This document shows positions 40,346 to 53,824 of a stretch of DNA of 64,000 nt, in pieces (position 1 is the stretch's first letter; each line of letters opens with the position of its first letter). The translations under genes were made by a program, and so were the position numbers. The notes beneath the pieces are model-generated. The model saw nothing but the letters and a program-made list of their open reading frames with translations, made no database searches and had not been told where the DNA came from. Source of the DNA: Ceratotherium simum simum (Eukaryota > Chordata > Mammalia > Perissodactyla > Rhinocerotidae); contig NW_004454280.1 of assembly GCF_000283155.1 (NCBI RefSeq), forward strand, positions 296,343 to 360,342. Direction: 5' to 3'.

Positions 40346-41009
40346 TTTGCCTCTGTCCCCTTCCCCTAACTTCCACACACAGATTCAAGAAAGAGGGTTC
40401 TGTCTTCACCAGGGATCAGTACCCCAATTCACACACAGCCAGAGGAACTTGCAGTCCTCCCCACCACTCCCAGCTCCAGCCATCCACTGGACATCTATAT
40501 TCTGAAAATGGATCCTCTCTACCCCACCCCCAATCTGCCCAGAAGACACAAGTCCTGTCCCCTCTTGGCCACAGCTGCTGTTCATTGTTGCCATTTCCTG
40601 GCCTGGCTCCTGACCCCTTACCAGGTCCTTTTGTCTCTCTCACTTAGATGGGTGGCTGTAACACCTTCCTGATCCAGTATCATCTGCAAAGTTAATTAAT
40701 GTGTCATTGGGCTGTTGCCTGCTTCCTGATCCTTATCAGAGATTTAAATAAAATGCAGCAGCAGGCCCAGCTCTTCCTCCTCTGTTCCTCTCCCTGGATC
40801 CCAGGCTCTTCTAAGTCATCTGTCCTTGACCTCAGCCTTCTGGCTGGTTCTCAGCTTCCAGCCTCAGGGCTGGTGGCGCTGCCCCTGCCCAACCCTAGTT
40901 TGGGCACAGAAATGCCAAGCAGGGCTTTAATGGCAATGATGTTCTGTGAGAGAATCATGGACATCTGGGTCCTTACCTCCTCCTACCCCCTTGGGCGGGT
41001 CTCCCTGGA

Positions 41010-41180
41010 TTTATAGAGTCATAAGGAACCTTGAGAGGCTATTTAGTCCAATTCACTTCTTTTAGGTAAGGAAACGAAGGCCTCCAGAGCTTCCATGACT
41101 TGTCCAAGATCACACAGCCAGTAAGGGCAGAGCCAGGATTTCAGATCCAGGCTTTCGGTGGAGGGTCCTGTGGAGAGGTG
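41010..41180. repeat. Old mammalian SINE-like fragment
   Basis: 'ataaggaaccttgagaggctatttagtccaattcac', then 'aaggaaacgaaggc' and 'gtccaagatcacacagccagtaagg' form a pattern shared with 23740-23880 and 52730-52910. It probably belongs to a MIR-related or other ancient family; the exact family is not assigned. Confidence 0.5.
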
Positions 41181-41184
41181 CTGA

Positions 41185-41660
41185 TTGCTTCATTTATTTA
41201 ATAAATATCTGTTGAGGGATATAGCAGAGAACCAAAAATCCCTTCTTTCTCATAGCTTCCCTTCTCCAGGGCAGAAATAAGTAAAAAACAAACAAGTAAA
41301 TACATACTACGTCCGATTGTGATATGTGTTATACAGAAACATTCAGCAGAGTAAGAAGAATGGGGAGTGATGGGGTGGGGGGTACAATTACATATAGGGT
41401 GGTCCAGGACAGCCTCAGAGGGAGGGGCCTTTGTGTGTGGATGCGGGAAGTGCTGGAGCTGGCCATGTGGACACCTGGGCAAGAGCGCTCTGGGCAGAGG
41501 GGACAGCAAGTGTAAAGGTCCTGATGATGGTGTTCTTGGACTATTCGATGAACCACATGGAGCCAGAGTGGCTGGAAACAAGTTAGGAAAGGAGTCAGCC
41601 ATAAGAAGAAGTCAGAGGGCAGTGTGGGACCAGATCATGGAGAAAGCAAACAACTTCTGA
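41185..41660 (+). repeat. L2 LINE 3'-region fragment
   Basis: 'ttcatttatttaataaatatctgttgagg', 'agggtggtccaggacagcctcagagg', 'gggcagaggggacagcaagtgtaaaggtcctg' and 'gggaccagatcatggag' follow the long L2 3' region in plus orientation. Confidence 0.65.
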
Positions 41661-42394
41661 AGGCTGATGGTCAGGGAGAGGCCTCTGAGCCCCAGGGCTG
41701 CCAGGCCACGGGATGCGTGCCCTCTCCCTCTGCCCAGGCTGCCACTCCTTTCAGCCCTCAAAGCTGCCCTTCCTCTGCTTGGCTTCCTAATCCCCCTGAC
41801 TGCAGTCTTCTTAACCTTTCTTTCATGTCCTCTCAGAGGCCACTGATGATTCCTAAACTCCAACTTGGTCAAGGAGAGACAGAACTGCCTCCTTCAAGAA
41901 CCACAGCCTGAGAACCCTTTCTCCTCCTGTTGACGTTCACCTTGGTGCCAAGTTCCAAACAAGATGGATGACTCTTCCTGCTGCCCAACCTCAGAGTGGG
42001 AATCTCCCTCGGCCTCATCTCTCAGAAATCGCTCCTGCAAAGCCGGCTCCTTCCTTTGTCTGTGGCTGGATTGGCCTTGTTTCCTGCCTTGGCAAAGAGG
42101 CCAGGTTCCTCCAATATGGTCATATTCTCACCCCTACCCTGAGCCCTGAACATGTAAGATGGGACATTCCTAAAATCACTTGATCCACAACACTCCTTGC
42201 CACAGGCTCCATTGCCCTGGATTGTTACAAATCTTAGTCTTGTGGCATCATTTCTGTAGAGTTGTCTAAGCAGTTTCGTTCTGGAGAAGAAAAATTTCTT
42301 CCCCTAGCCTTTTTTCGATCTTCTACATCATGTCTTTCCAAAAGCCCCCCTTAGTCTCTGTCTTTCCCTGGCAGCTTGGCATCATCCAGAGCTT

Positions 42395-42710
42395 CTTTGC
42401 ATTTCATTCATTCATCCATTAATTTAGTAAAACTGCATTAAGCCAGGTACAGTACCTGTCCCTGGGGTGGTGGGGGAGCGACAGGTAGTACAAAGATAAC
42501 CACGAACATGACACTGTCTCTGCGCTCAGGGATCTTCCATTTAGTCAGGGGAGAAGCAGACACATAAACAGACGGTTTCAATACATGAGGCCTAGTGTTA
42601 TGTGATGGTGATCCCTGATAAAGTCCCCTAAATCAGAGTCTGCGGGGAGATGGGGGAGCCGGGGATGGGGGTAAGGGAAACTTCCTGGAGGATCTCAGAA
42701 AGTCCTCTCC
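42395..42710 (+). repeat. L2 LINE 3'-region fragment
   Basis: 'cattcattcatccattaatttagtaaaactgcatt', 'aagccaggtacagtacctgtccctgggg', 'gacacataaacagacgg' and 'aaacttcctggaggatc' are in L2 order. Confidence 0.65.
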
Positions 42711-43349
42711 CAGGTCCCACAATAATAACAAAACCACTAAGGTACTGAGAACTTTCTACATGCCAAGTGTAGGATTATCCCATTGGACTCTAGGTAGAGC
42801 GGATCTACCCCAGGATGCTCACCTGGTGGCCTGAGGGGCTGATCACTCTCTTGTCCTTTTCCCCAAGGAGGAAGAGAAAATCCTAGTGGCCCATGGGCCC
42901 CGGGAAACAACATAGCAGCTTGGCATCTCTGGTGCATGCCCAGCTGGCTTGGTGGAGGTTGTCCAACCCAGAAGATATTTCCCTGTGTTACATTCTGGTC
43001 GCTTCTTCTTGCTTCAGGGCAGACTTTTCCAGGGCTGCAAGAGGGGTTAGGATGGGGGCTCCATCTTCTGATTCTCCTTGGTCCATGCAGAGTATCCCTC
43101 TGGCTGACCTCCCTGCCTGGTCCTCAGCCCAGGGCCAGAGACGGTGAGTGGGGAGGAAAAGCCTTCCCACATCCTTTTCTCTTTGGGCACTTAGAGTTCT
43201 GCTCCCACAATTCCATGCATTGACAAACCTCTGCATTCCTCCTTCTCAGCCAACCCACCTGCTATTCCTTTGCTGTTGGTTGAACGGCTCAGGCCTCTCA
43301 GCCAAAAGAGTGAGCTGTAGCTTCAGTCCCAGCATTGCCTTTCTCTGTG

Positions 43350-43470
43350 TTAGACCATGAGTCAATCTCAAAACTTGGCTGAGCCTCTATTCTCCCATCT
43401 GTACAATGGGGCTAATATCCCTACTCCACAGGCCTTTGAGAGGGTTCACTGCAATGTAAAATTATGGAAA
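43350..43470 (+). repeat. MIR SINE fragment
   Basis: 'gagcctctattctcccatctgtacaatggggctaatatccctactcc' matches the middle of MIR. Confidence 0.7.
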
Positions 43471-46400
43471 AGAGCTCTCCTGTCCCAGAAGCCTGAAGAA
43501 GACTGTTGGGGGACACTTTTCTCCTTCTGCAGGTGGATATTCTGGGAAGATGTTCTAGGCAGAGCTAGGAGCCAGATCTGAACTCTCTTTACTAGGTCAG
43601 GTGAGAAAACCACACAAGATCCAGATGGCTCCAAGGTGACAAGCCCAGGAATGATCCCTGCTTCGTTGTTAGAAACTGTGCCTTCTGGGTCTTATGACGC
43701 TGACATCTGCATCCAGTGGGAATATATGTTGCTAAACAGCTGTATCCCTTTGAGCTCCACTGCATCAGGAGTTAGGAGGCCTGGCTTCTGGTCTTGACTG
43801 ACATTAGGACAAAGCTGCATGACATTGCAAAGTCATAGTCCCCCTCTGGGTCTTAAAGTCCCAGTGAGAAAAGTGAGTGGCACTAGTGGTGGATCCATAC
43901 AGCACCTCCAGCTCTATGCAGAGGTTCCTGGACCATTGCTCTGTGCACACAAGACCCACCCCTCCACCTCACAGCTGGGGGGCTGAGCCAGGGCCCAGAA
44001 GGGGCAGGATGAGGGAGAAGCCTCTGCTCTTCTCCTCCTGGGCCCAAACTTAAAGATCCCACTTCTTGCTGCTCGGAAGTGCCAGCCTCTCTCCATTCCC
44101 ATTGGATCCCTGGGGCTCTGTTCCCTGTCTCTAGTTCCTTCTGGCCTGAATCCATGGGGGGAATATTCTGTGGCTGTGTTTGTTTCTTGGACTGTGTTTT
44201 TTTAACACTTTGTCTCTCATATTTGCCTGAAAAGTATGTAGAAACTGACATTTACTGAGGTCTCCTGGTTTGGGGTCCCATTCGACCCAGATGCTCTCAG
44301 CAGTTGCCTCATGATCAGCCTTATGCTCATGGACTAGAAAGTCCCCAAGGGTGGCCAGCTCCTGGATGGAGCCACTGCCCTGGTGACGGAGCAGCAGGGG
44401 ACTAGCGGGCTCAGAAGCTCTGCCTTTGGGTCTCTACTCCAAGTTTCCTCCTGCTGGGAGTCTTCTGGTTTTGTATTTTAGCCCCAAACACTCCACCTAA
44501 GACTCTGCCTCTCCTACCAGGGCCTCGTCTTAGGAAAGTCCTTTCAAGAAGTCCTGGAACCTCATTCCTCTTCCCATCCCCAAAGCCTAAGTGTGCTCCT
44601 CCCCATCCTCCTCCCAAACAGCCTGCCCGGAACAAGCAGCCCCTCCCTGCCGGCAAGCCCTCTCTCCCATCTTGAACATCACCAATTTACTCCATTCCTC
44701 ACTGCACTACAGCATCTGCTGTGTTACCCAACCACCCCTAGGTCAAGCCTGCATGTTGGATGAGTTGAGTCATCACCTCCGTCTCCTCCCCAACCCTCCC
44801 AGGACCCAGGGCTTGGTCTGGTTTAGCAGGCTGGGAGGGAGGGCTCCATCCCTTCCATGTGAGTAGCCTCCTAGGCCCCATGGGCCTCCTGGGACCAGGA
44901 GTTTCCTGGTTCAGCCTAACTTTGTCTTCCCTGGAACAATACCTGGTGGGCCCTCCTATGTCCTCAGTACTATAGACGCCCCCATCACCACCTAGACCAC
45001 CCAGCAGATCACCTGAGTTTGCTGACTGCCCATCTCTCCACCCTGGCCCCTTCTCTGACTAGTCATGGAAACTCTCTGGGCCTCAGATGACACATCTGTA
45101 AAATGAGGGTAATAATATCTCTCCTGCCTCAGGCAGGACACTGGGCCAGCTGATTTCCCAAGGTCCTCTTCCAGTCCTCTGAGGTCTGCTCGTTCTCAGG
45201 TCTCTCTCTCCCTTACTCTTAGGATACCTCTTCTGCAACCACCTGGGATTCTTAGTTCCATGTATCCCTATTCTCCTGCGCCAGCTCTCTCCTCAGCTCC
45301 CACCTCTCTCTCATCCACATCCTCCTACCGTCGGGTTTCTACAGACTTTCCTGTAGGAGTCTGCAAACAACTCCAAGAAAATCCCTGAGAAAAGGCCTTC
45401 AGACAAACCCCCCAGAGGTTCAGGTCACCACTTCCCTCTGCACTCCCCCACACTGTCCAGGGAAACCCAGAGGTTCGAGAGCAAAGCCCAGTGTCCCTCT
45501 GGGGACAAGAAGGCAGGCTCTGTCCTCTGTTCACACCACATTCTGGAGGTGGCAGGGCCCTCAGCAGTCCCTTCTGTCTGCAGCCTGGGCTGCACGGCTC
45601 CCATCTTTGTGTGCACCCTGCACACACATGCACGCGGCAACCCTACTCAACTCAGCCACAAGCACAGTCTCTCCTGCTTTCCCTCCCCCTCTCTATTTCT
45701 CTTTCTGCGCTGTGCTCCCAGAACACACCCTCCCAGCCCACCAATCCTACACATGCTGCTGCACTTTACAAGCATCAGCTCCAGAATTTCCCAGTTCTCC
45801 ACTCGCTCCTCCACCCCATCCCTCCAACTCCTCCACCCCCAAAGGGTGGGCCCTGTCTGCCCACAAGACAAAGATGCCTCAGCTTCTCCCGGCCTGCCTT
45901 TGGAGGAAGGGTCTTTGCTGGCTCCTCCATAAGCCCCTTGCCTCCCTTTCCCTATGAGGAAAAGCAGCCCCAGGCCCCCACCAGCCCAGGCAGCCCCTCC
46001 CCAGCACCTGGTGAGAGGACAAGAAGAAGGAAGAACTGTAGGTTCTTTTCCCCAAGACTCCTAGATTTTGTACCAAAATGCAGGGTGTGCTCCTGTTTGC
46101 ATTTTTTTTTTTTTGTTTCCTTTCTGAAAATAACCATGAAACTATCATTTCCTCCCACTGCCTTTTTCCCTATCTTATTTGGATTAGGAGAGTTGCTGGG
46201 AAAGGTGGTTTGGAGCCACCGACAGCCTCCTTCTCTGGCTGGGGTCCGGAGAACTCACAGGTGGCCTTCAAGCAGGTGCTGCCAGCTGGGCACTGGGTCC
46301 CACAGGGTGGAGGGAAGGAGCAGAGACACTGGGCACAGTGGGTCCCTGCAACCCCCTTGGTCTAAGACTTATGGGAAGCCAGGTTTCTGCCCAGCCTTGT

Positions 46401-48304
46401 CTCCAAGCTGGCAAATATTGGGAACAACTCTGCCCTGGTTTTCCCTCAGCTGTAGCTTCTGGGTGTGGGGGAGGGACCGGCAGCTCAGCCCCCTCCCTTG
46501 GCTGACAAGAGGGGAAGCTGCAATGGATGCAGTCTTTCACAGTGAGATGGGGGAACCAACACAAAGGAATCTGTACTTACACAAGAAGGAAAATGGGGTG
46601 CAGGCTAGAGGGTGTATTTCTCTTTTTCCATTTTGTTTTTATGCAATACCTGCTCCCATTCAGCCATTCTGGGCACTCATGCTGCTGCACTAGGAAGCAA
46701 GCCTCTGAAGATGCCAGATTCAGGGCTGAGGGTGGTGGATCATAGAGGCGCCCAAAGGAACCTGCCGCTCACTCCACTCAAGTGCCTTCAGCGTCCAGCC
46801 CACTGAACCCCAAGACTTGCTTGAGAAGCTGGGTTCTCCCCACCTGCCCTGGCCCTCACTGTGGACTGCCGGCCCTGCGGGTCTCAAGCCCTCTCTGACA
46901 CCTCAGAGAGGTCAGAGACAACGCACTCTGGCAGAGGGGAGAGTAAGTAGAAACGGAGGGTGGGAAGCCAGGCCTTCTTGCCCTGACAGTCGTTGCACAA
47001 GGTACCCCATCCCAAAGGCCACAGCCACAGGACTCCAGCCTCCGAAGCCTACAGGGCCTGCCTTTGGTGTGGCTGAAGACAATGTTGAGGGAAGACCCCT
47101 GGGGCCTGGGAACTTGCAGTCCCGTACAAGGTGAGGGATGGCTGAGGCCAGAAGAGGGGTGAAGTCCTAGATGGCGCCTAGACCTTGGCCTGGCCCTCCA
47201 GGGCAGGAGGAGTTTGTGCCCCTGGCACCCTCCTCACTGGCACTTAGCCTCTCTTCCCCCACGGTGTGTCTTCTTAGGGGATTCTTTCCTGATCAATCCA
47301 GAGGTACAGGGGGCTAGCGCTGGAGGGAGACAGCTAGCCTGGCCTCACTGGCACCACTGGTTTCTCCTATACAGCAACAAGACCCTCTCTACATGGCCCC
47401 TCATGCTGGGCACCACCTTGTCACTGTGACCAGATTTACCCTCAGGAAGGCTGGAGTAGTGGCATCTGCTCCATCCGGTTTCTCTGGGTCAGGCTGCTGC
47501 AATGGGGGCTCATTCTTCTCTTTGAGGGTCCTCGACTGCCCAAAAGGCAGAAGCCTTGATATGAACTCCTCCCCTACCCCCACAGTCCTTCCAAACACAT
47601 CCACCCCGCGCACCCCCTCAATCCTGCCCCTTCCTCCCCAGCAGGACCCTTCCCCTCCCCCACTCCCTGTTCCAGGCTGAGCTGCTGGGCTATTTGGGGC
47701 TCTGGCCAGCCCTGTGGTGTAATCAGTGCCCAGGGATAATTGCCACCTGCCCCGCCGGTGTCTGGGGGCTGTCTCGGCCGCAGCAGCAGGGGGTGGACAC
47801 TGGGCAGCCAGGCCTGGAGCGGGGTCAGGCTAGGGCAGTCTTCCCTACTCCCTAGATCTGCTTTTCACCACACGTGGGACCTGTAAGGATTCCCTAGGAA
47901 AGCCGTGTGCTCCCGGGTACTGTGCCCACCTGGGACACCCTGTGGCTTCAGCTGGGAATGGATGGCTATCCCAGCCAGGGGACAATAGTCCTGAGGCCAC
48001 TCTATCACCCACAATCAGCTCAAAGCCTGCCCTCCCCACACCGCCTTCTGATATCAGTGGGTACCCCTCCTGGCTGCAAGCTGACCTCTGGGCGGGGCCA
48101 CAGCTAGAGTTGGGCTTTGCAGCTACAAAGATTTCAGTTTGACCTTCATCACAGGCTTTCCTGTGGTCAAGCCCACTGAGCCTCATTGTCCTCCTTCAGG
48201 GAGGTGGTGAAGGCTAATGAGAAGACATGTGACAGTGAGTCTTCCACAGATGCTAGCTCCCTCCCCTCTTGCTACTTTCTTCTTTCCGCTAAGGTAGTTT
48301 AGAC

Positions 48305-48495
48305 AGCCTGGGTTTATTTAAATGCCTGTCATTCTCATTTGGCCAATTCTATGACCTTGAGCAATTGGTTCAGCCTCGGTTTCCTCATCTATAAAGGAGC
48401 TGCCTCAAGTTACTGTGAAGAATACATCACCTACTACATGTAAAACACTTAGCCCAGCACCAATAAGACTGGACAATGGTAGTTATTATTATGGG
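48305..48495 (+). repeat. MIR SINE
   Basis: 'ctatgaccttgagcaattgg', 'cctcggtttcctcatctataaagg' and 'aaaacacttagcccagcaccaataag' are in MIR order. Confidence 0.75.
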
Positions 48496-49059
48496 GAGCT
48501 GCAAAGGGCAGAAAATGGGGATGGGGAGCATCCAGAGGCCAGCTGTCAGCTGCTCAGGAGAGCAAAGCCTGAAGAAACATGCTGGGGCTGATGGCACAAA
48601 ACACACAGAGACCCCAGTGCCAGACATCCTCTATGCAGCTATGGCCCTGGGGGCTGAGGGCGACTTTTCCCAGGCTGCCTCCCTCTTTCAACCCCATTTG
48701 CTCTAAGATGGTGCCATATAAGCTTTTCCAGGTCATAGAATACCAAACACCTGTGGATATCTTATTTTTAAAAGAGAATCGGCAACAGCAAAATCAAGAT
48801 GAAGTACTTTGCTCTTGGGACATGTAGAAATAAAATTGTTTTTATTTACTGTTATAGTCCAAAGATTATTTGTCCTAATCCTTGGAATTCACGCAGATAT
48901 CCACGAGCAGCTATTATTTGAAGGGCCACTCAGATAAATGTTTTCTTCCCAGGGTGGAGCAACATTGTGAGGGGAATGGGCTGCAGGGCTGGACGGCAAG
49001 AACAGGATCCACAGGGTCGGCCTGTCCCTGACTTAGCCCAGCTCCATCCCTCCCTGCTT

Positions 49060-49273
49060 TTTTTTTTTTTTTAAAGATTTTATTTATTTATTTTTTCCCC
49101 CAAAGCCCCAGTAGATAGTTGTGTGTCATAGCTGCACATCCTTCTAGTTGCTGTATGTGGGACGCGGCCTCAGCATGGCCGGAGGAGCGGCGCGTCGGCG
49201 CGCACCCGGGATCCGTACCCGGGCCACCAGCAGCGGAGCGCGCGCGCTTAACCACTAAGCCACGGGGCAGGCC
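49060..49273 (-). mobile_element. ERE-type SINE (ERE2/3-like tail), minus orientation
   Basis: A poly-T start gives 'aaagccccagtagatagttg', 'gacgcggcctcagcatggcc' and 'ggggcaggccc' at the end. It is flanked by a perfect 16-base target-site duplication CCATCCCTCCCTGCTT at 49044-49059 and 49274-49289. This is the cleanest insertion in the window. Confidence 0.96.
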
Positions 49274-50559
49274 CCATCCCTCCCTGCTTCAGTGCCTTCC
49301 CCAACAAGGCGCAGAGCACAGAGCACCTGTCTCAGCCACTCCAGCCAACAGGCCAGACCAGGAGAGCGCCTCAGCTCTCCTGCTCCACCAGCACCAAGGC
49401 AGGAGCAAAGAAGGCCTCTTTGGATAGGAAGGTGAGCCCAAAGTACTAGATACTGCCTCCCTGGGGTTGGAGAGGAAGGAAGAATGCCGAAGTGTGGGGC
49501 GCGGAAAGTGGGTACCCTCCCCATCTGCAGGAACTTCTCAACCCCAGTCTGAGCCCTGAAGGCAGCAGTTCTTAGTTCCACCGCGGCCTGGGCACCAGCC
49601 CGACGTCACAGCCATCATGGACTCTGAGCTCTCCCTCATCCTTTTCAGCCACCAATGCCCCACCTCAGGAACTGTGTCTTCAGTGACTTCCTCTGACTCC
49701 CCTCTCCTGGGTGTACCCTGGACCAGCCTGGAGGAACAGGCCACCTCAAGCCAATTCAGAGCCTGGGAGCAGTGGGCTCAGTGTTCCTCCTGCCAGTTCT
49801 CCTTCCAGAGGGTGCCCTACCATGGACCAAGCCAGCAGGGGCCTGCCGAGCCTTGACCAAGCAGCCCTCGGACAGATGCCTGGGGCACACGTCGTCCAGT
49901 GGGGACTGTTTTCCCTCCTGGGTGCACTCTCTCTCTCACTGCGTCTCCTCCCTGGCTTCTGTGAGCTAATCAGGGAGAAAGAGGGGGAGGAGGGGGATGC
50001 TGCTGCCTTCCCCGTTATCTGCAGCAATCCGGTGACTAATGCTCCCAGTTGGTAAAAAGGCAGTGTAATCAAAACACTTTTTTTTTTTAGTCCTTAAAGT
50101 TAGTCATTCTCCCAGAGTGGAAGAAAAGAAAGCCCACAGCAGGCACCATGAAATGCAAGCTGAGAGGCTCTCGCTGCGGGTGGAACTAAAGCATTGGCCG
50201 TGGCAGCTCCCTGTGGGTCTGAGGTTTGGGCCCCCTCCTCTGGGCCTTTGGCTAGCCTTCCTCCACACATTCAGTTGTTCTTGCTTTCCTTGACATCTGG
50301 GCTGTCTGATCCCTGAAGGACTTCCATGCCAAGCCAGGATCTGCCCTTTTCTCTCACCCTGCCATGTGCTGCCACCTGCTGGTCCTGAGCTCTCCAAACT
50401 ACAGGAAGCATATAAAGGCTCCCAGGGTGAGGCCAAGCATGGATCCTTTGTGCACTGGCCGCCCTCCATCCCCACCCGGGCCATTCAGTGCTGTGCTTCT
50501 CTTGGCTCCATCTGTCTCCTGGCTTCTGACCCCATATTGCCTTGACAGAGCCATGATTG

Positions 50560-50805
50560 TCAGGAACCTCAGGAATCATCAGCAAGATGTGGTATACCAC
50601 AGTGGCAAAAAGCATAAGTGTCAGAGCCAGGTCACCCAGGTTAGAATCTCCGTTTTACCACCTACTGGCTGTGCTTCTGCTCCTCCACGCTGATAACAAT
50701 AATAGTACCTATCTCATAGGGTTGTTTAAAGATTCAATGTAAACTGCTTAGAGCAGTGCCTAGCACATTGTGAGTGCTCAATTACTAACTCGTAATAAAA
50801 ATAAG
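50560..50805 (+). repeat. MIR SINE
   Basis: 'ggcaaaaagcataagtgtcagagccagg', 'gttagaatctccgttttaccacc', 'gtttaaagattcaatg' and 'agagcagtgcctagcacattgtgagtgctcaa' are in MIR order. An ERE SINE inserted at or just after its tail. Confidence 0.75.
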
Positions 50806-50812
50806 AACAACA

Positions 50813-51055
50813 GGGGCTGGCCCAGTGGCATAGTGGTTAAGTTCACATGCTCCGCTTCAGCAGGCCAGGGTTCACAGGTGCGGATCCTGGGCACAGACCT
50901 ACGCACTGCTTATCAAGCCATGCTGTGGTAGTGTCCCATATAAAGTAGAGGAAGATGGGCATGGATGTTAGCCCAGGGCCAATCTTCCTCTGCAAAAAGA
51001 GGAGGATTGGCAACAGATGTTAGCTCAGGGCTAATCTTCCTCACCAAAAAAAAAC
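50813..51055 (+). mobile_element. ERE-type SINE (ERE1-like, diverged)
   Basis: The head 'ggggctggcccagtggcatag', body 'cccatataaagtagaggaagatgg' and doubled 'gatgttagc...agggc' tail make this a more diverged, hence older, ERE1-like copy. It is followed by an AAT microsatellite. Confidence 0.9.
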
Positions 51056-51079
51056 AATAATAATAATAATAATAATAAA
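51056..51079. repeat. (AAT)n microsatellite at SINE tail
   Basis: About eight AAT units grew from the A-rich tail of the SINE at 50813. Confidence 0.95.
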
Positions 51080-53824
51080 GTGGAATGTGTACCATCACAT
51101 CCCCCTTACTCATCCAAGGCAGACATTGTTAATCAATCACAGAACTTCTCCATCAACAGCAGATTCCCCAGATTCCTCAACACTGCACTCTAGGCAGCCA
51201 GTATCAAGTGGTGGAGTTGGCATGTGGGATCTAACCTAGACTCTTTACATTACAGTCAAGGAAGATGAGGCCCTGAGGAGGGAAGAGACTCCCTCAAGCT
51301 ACTTGAAGGCAAAGCCAGGGTCTAGACAGCTATTCCTGGCCCTGACTGCTGCTTGGCAGCCCAACTTCTAATCTGCCACTTCATCCTGAGCTTTGAGCCG
51401 TCCAGTGGCTTCCCCACTGGAAAGTCTAAGTCTAATATCTTCCTTCTTCTCCCACCCGTGCTCCTCTCCCTTGTCCTTGGCCCACAGCTGCCTAGAGAAC
51501 CCTGTTGTTCTGAGGCATCTTGCTGAACAACTGCAGAACAGGGAGAAGTGGAGAGTGAAATCACATAGAAACCTGAGGGTCTGGGTCTTAATTTATGCTG
51601 CAGGAGCCTCCCTGAGATACAAAGGCCTTCAGGGCTGCAAGGGAGCTCTGCCCATCGATTTGGCCCCTTTGCATTCAGCCCCTTCAGTCTCAGCCCTTAA
51701 GCTCTAATGAAGCCCCTAATGGCTCAGGTCCAGTTCTGGAGTCCTTACTCTAAGATGATTAGAGGCTGGCACAGTGAAAGAATCAGAGGGTCAGCCCTAG
51801 ACCCCACTGTGGGGAAGGCTGGAAGAGGGCATACATAAGAGGCTCAGAGATGAGGATCATGGGGAGCACTGCTTACCAATTTCTGAGTAAAAAGCTCCAA
51901 GGAACAGTCAGGGGTCTGGTGGCAGAGCTGGTTCCTCAGCTGCTTTCCCTCTGGTAAACAGCTTTGCCTCCCAAAGATATCTCTGCCACCTGAACACTCT
52001 TCTAACTTCAGGCTCAGACTTCTGGGGAGGAAGCAGTATCCACTAGGCTTGAAACCAGGAGCACCCACCTCTACATGAAGCTCCTCCACTCTCAGCTTCC
52101 ACTTAGAAACCAAATTTGCTCCTTTTCCATCCCTCCCCTGAAGGGGCAGAATCAACCATATTGTGACATCCTTTGGTTCCAAAACAGAAAAACATCTCCC
52201 AACCCTGGGTCTGGAGACCCTGAAGCTGAGTTTTCCACAACAGTGAGAGGTGTTTGTGCTTCCTCGTGTTCAGCTCCCCAGGGATCAATGCCACATGGCA
52301 TACCATGCTCACGGAGGGAAGCTTGTGGGTCCACAGGACAGCAGGATGCCTGACCATGCATCCTCAGCCTAGCATGCCTCAAAGTGAGCAAATGAACCAC
52401 AGGTAAGGAGACAGAGCTCAGCTCAGAGCAGATACTTTCCAGACAGACTTCTGGGAGGCCAGCACTCTTCTCAGTAACCTCAAAGGTCCTGCTGGCTGCA
52501 TTAAAGGTCTGGGGTTGGAGGTAAGCAGCACAGCCCCAGTAGGGCCTCAGGCTGAAGCCTTTCCTCCCAGAAGGTTCAGATTTGGCTTCATCCTAATACA
52601 TCGCTGACTCCTCAGACCTGCTCACTTCTCTCAGCTTGCCTCTCTGCTCAGGCCCCACCTCATAAGCCTCCCTCATTCTATTTCCTGAGGGCCTCTGGAG
52701 TCAACAAGACAGTTGAGTTGGAACCTCAAAATGTCAGAGACTTGGGCAATGTTATCCATCCACTCATCTTCTAGATGAGGGGACTAAGGCCCAGAGAAGG
52801 GATGTGACTTGCCTGAGGTCAGCTGTAGTGTCAAAGATGGAACTAGAGCCCAGGACTTCTCCAGACTCTTCAGCCAGAACTCATTGTTCTTGCCCTACAG
52901 AATGTGTCTCCTACCCTCTAGCCCTAAAACAGACTTCCCCTGGGATATGTCAGTTGTCTAGGCTAATACTTTGGGAAATTCTTTAGCACTATGGGGCAAT
53001 AACTAGGAGACAGAGTGTGGGGAAAGGAGGAAGCAGGTGGGAGAGCCATCCACAGGAGCTGAAATGCCAGGAGGCTCATACACATACACAGCACCCTCCA
53101 TCCATCCATCACACCCTGTGCAAAGCAGCAAGGACTGTCCCTCCCTTGGCCCACACTCTCTGCCCGGCTGCCGTGTGGTGACTTCTCCTCCTCCTCCTTA
53201 CTCTTCAAAGCTGCTCTAGTGCTCATCTGGGCCTGTTCCCTGAGGAATAACATGGTGATGAAGCTGAGCTGTGTGATGTGCTTGGGGGCCACTCTCTATT
53301 GGAAAACTTTTGAGACAAACTCTAGACCCTCAAGAATGGAAACAAAAAACGCAAATGAGAGACGACCTCCTGTGGACAATCCTCTGAGCTCCCCTACTCC
53401 CGCTGACCAAGCCCTCCACCCTGCCCTGGGAGGTCAGAGCAAATCATACACGTCTTCTGCTCTAGTTCATTGGCTTAGCTACTCTTCCAGCAGCCCCTAA
53501 AACACTAGAGTACATTTGAAGGAGAATGGATTCCTCCTCACTGCCTGCTCCTCTCTCTCCTAAGGCGGGAAATTCTTGGGAGTGAGGAGCCCAACACAGC
53601 CCAGAACCCCAGGCAGCTTATGAGGCACTAAGGCCTTGAATTCTGACTTTGGGGGACCCCAGGCAAGTGAGCTGCGTGCTTGGAACTCAGGCCTCTTCTC
53701 GACCAAGATAAGTTCCCTCTGCCTGGACCCTCTCCAGTCCTCACCTCATATTCACCTGGCTAGCCTGATTCACCTTCAGACTTGGATTATACGTTGGCTC
53801 CACCTTCACTAAAACCGCATGTGT

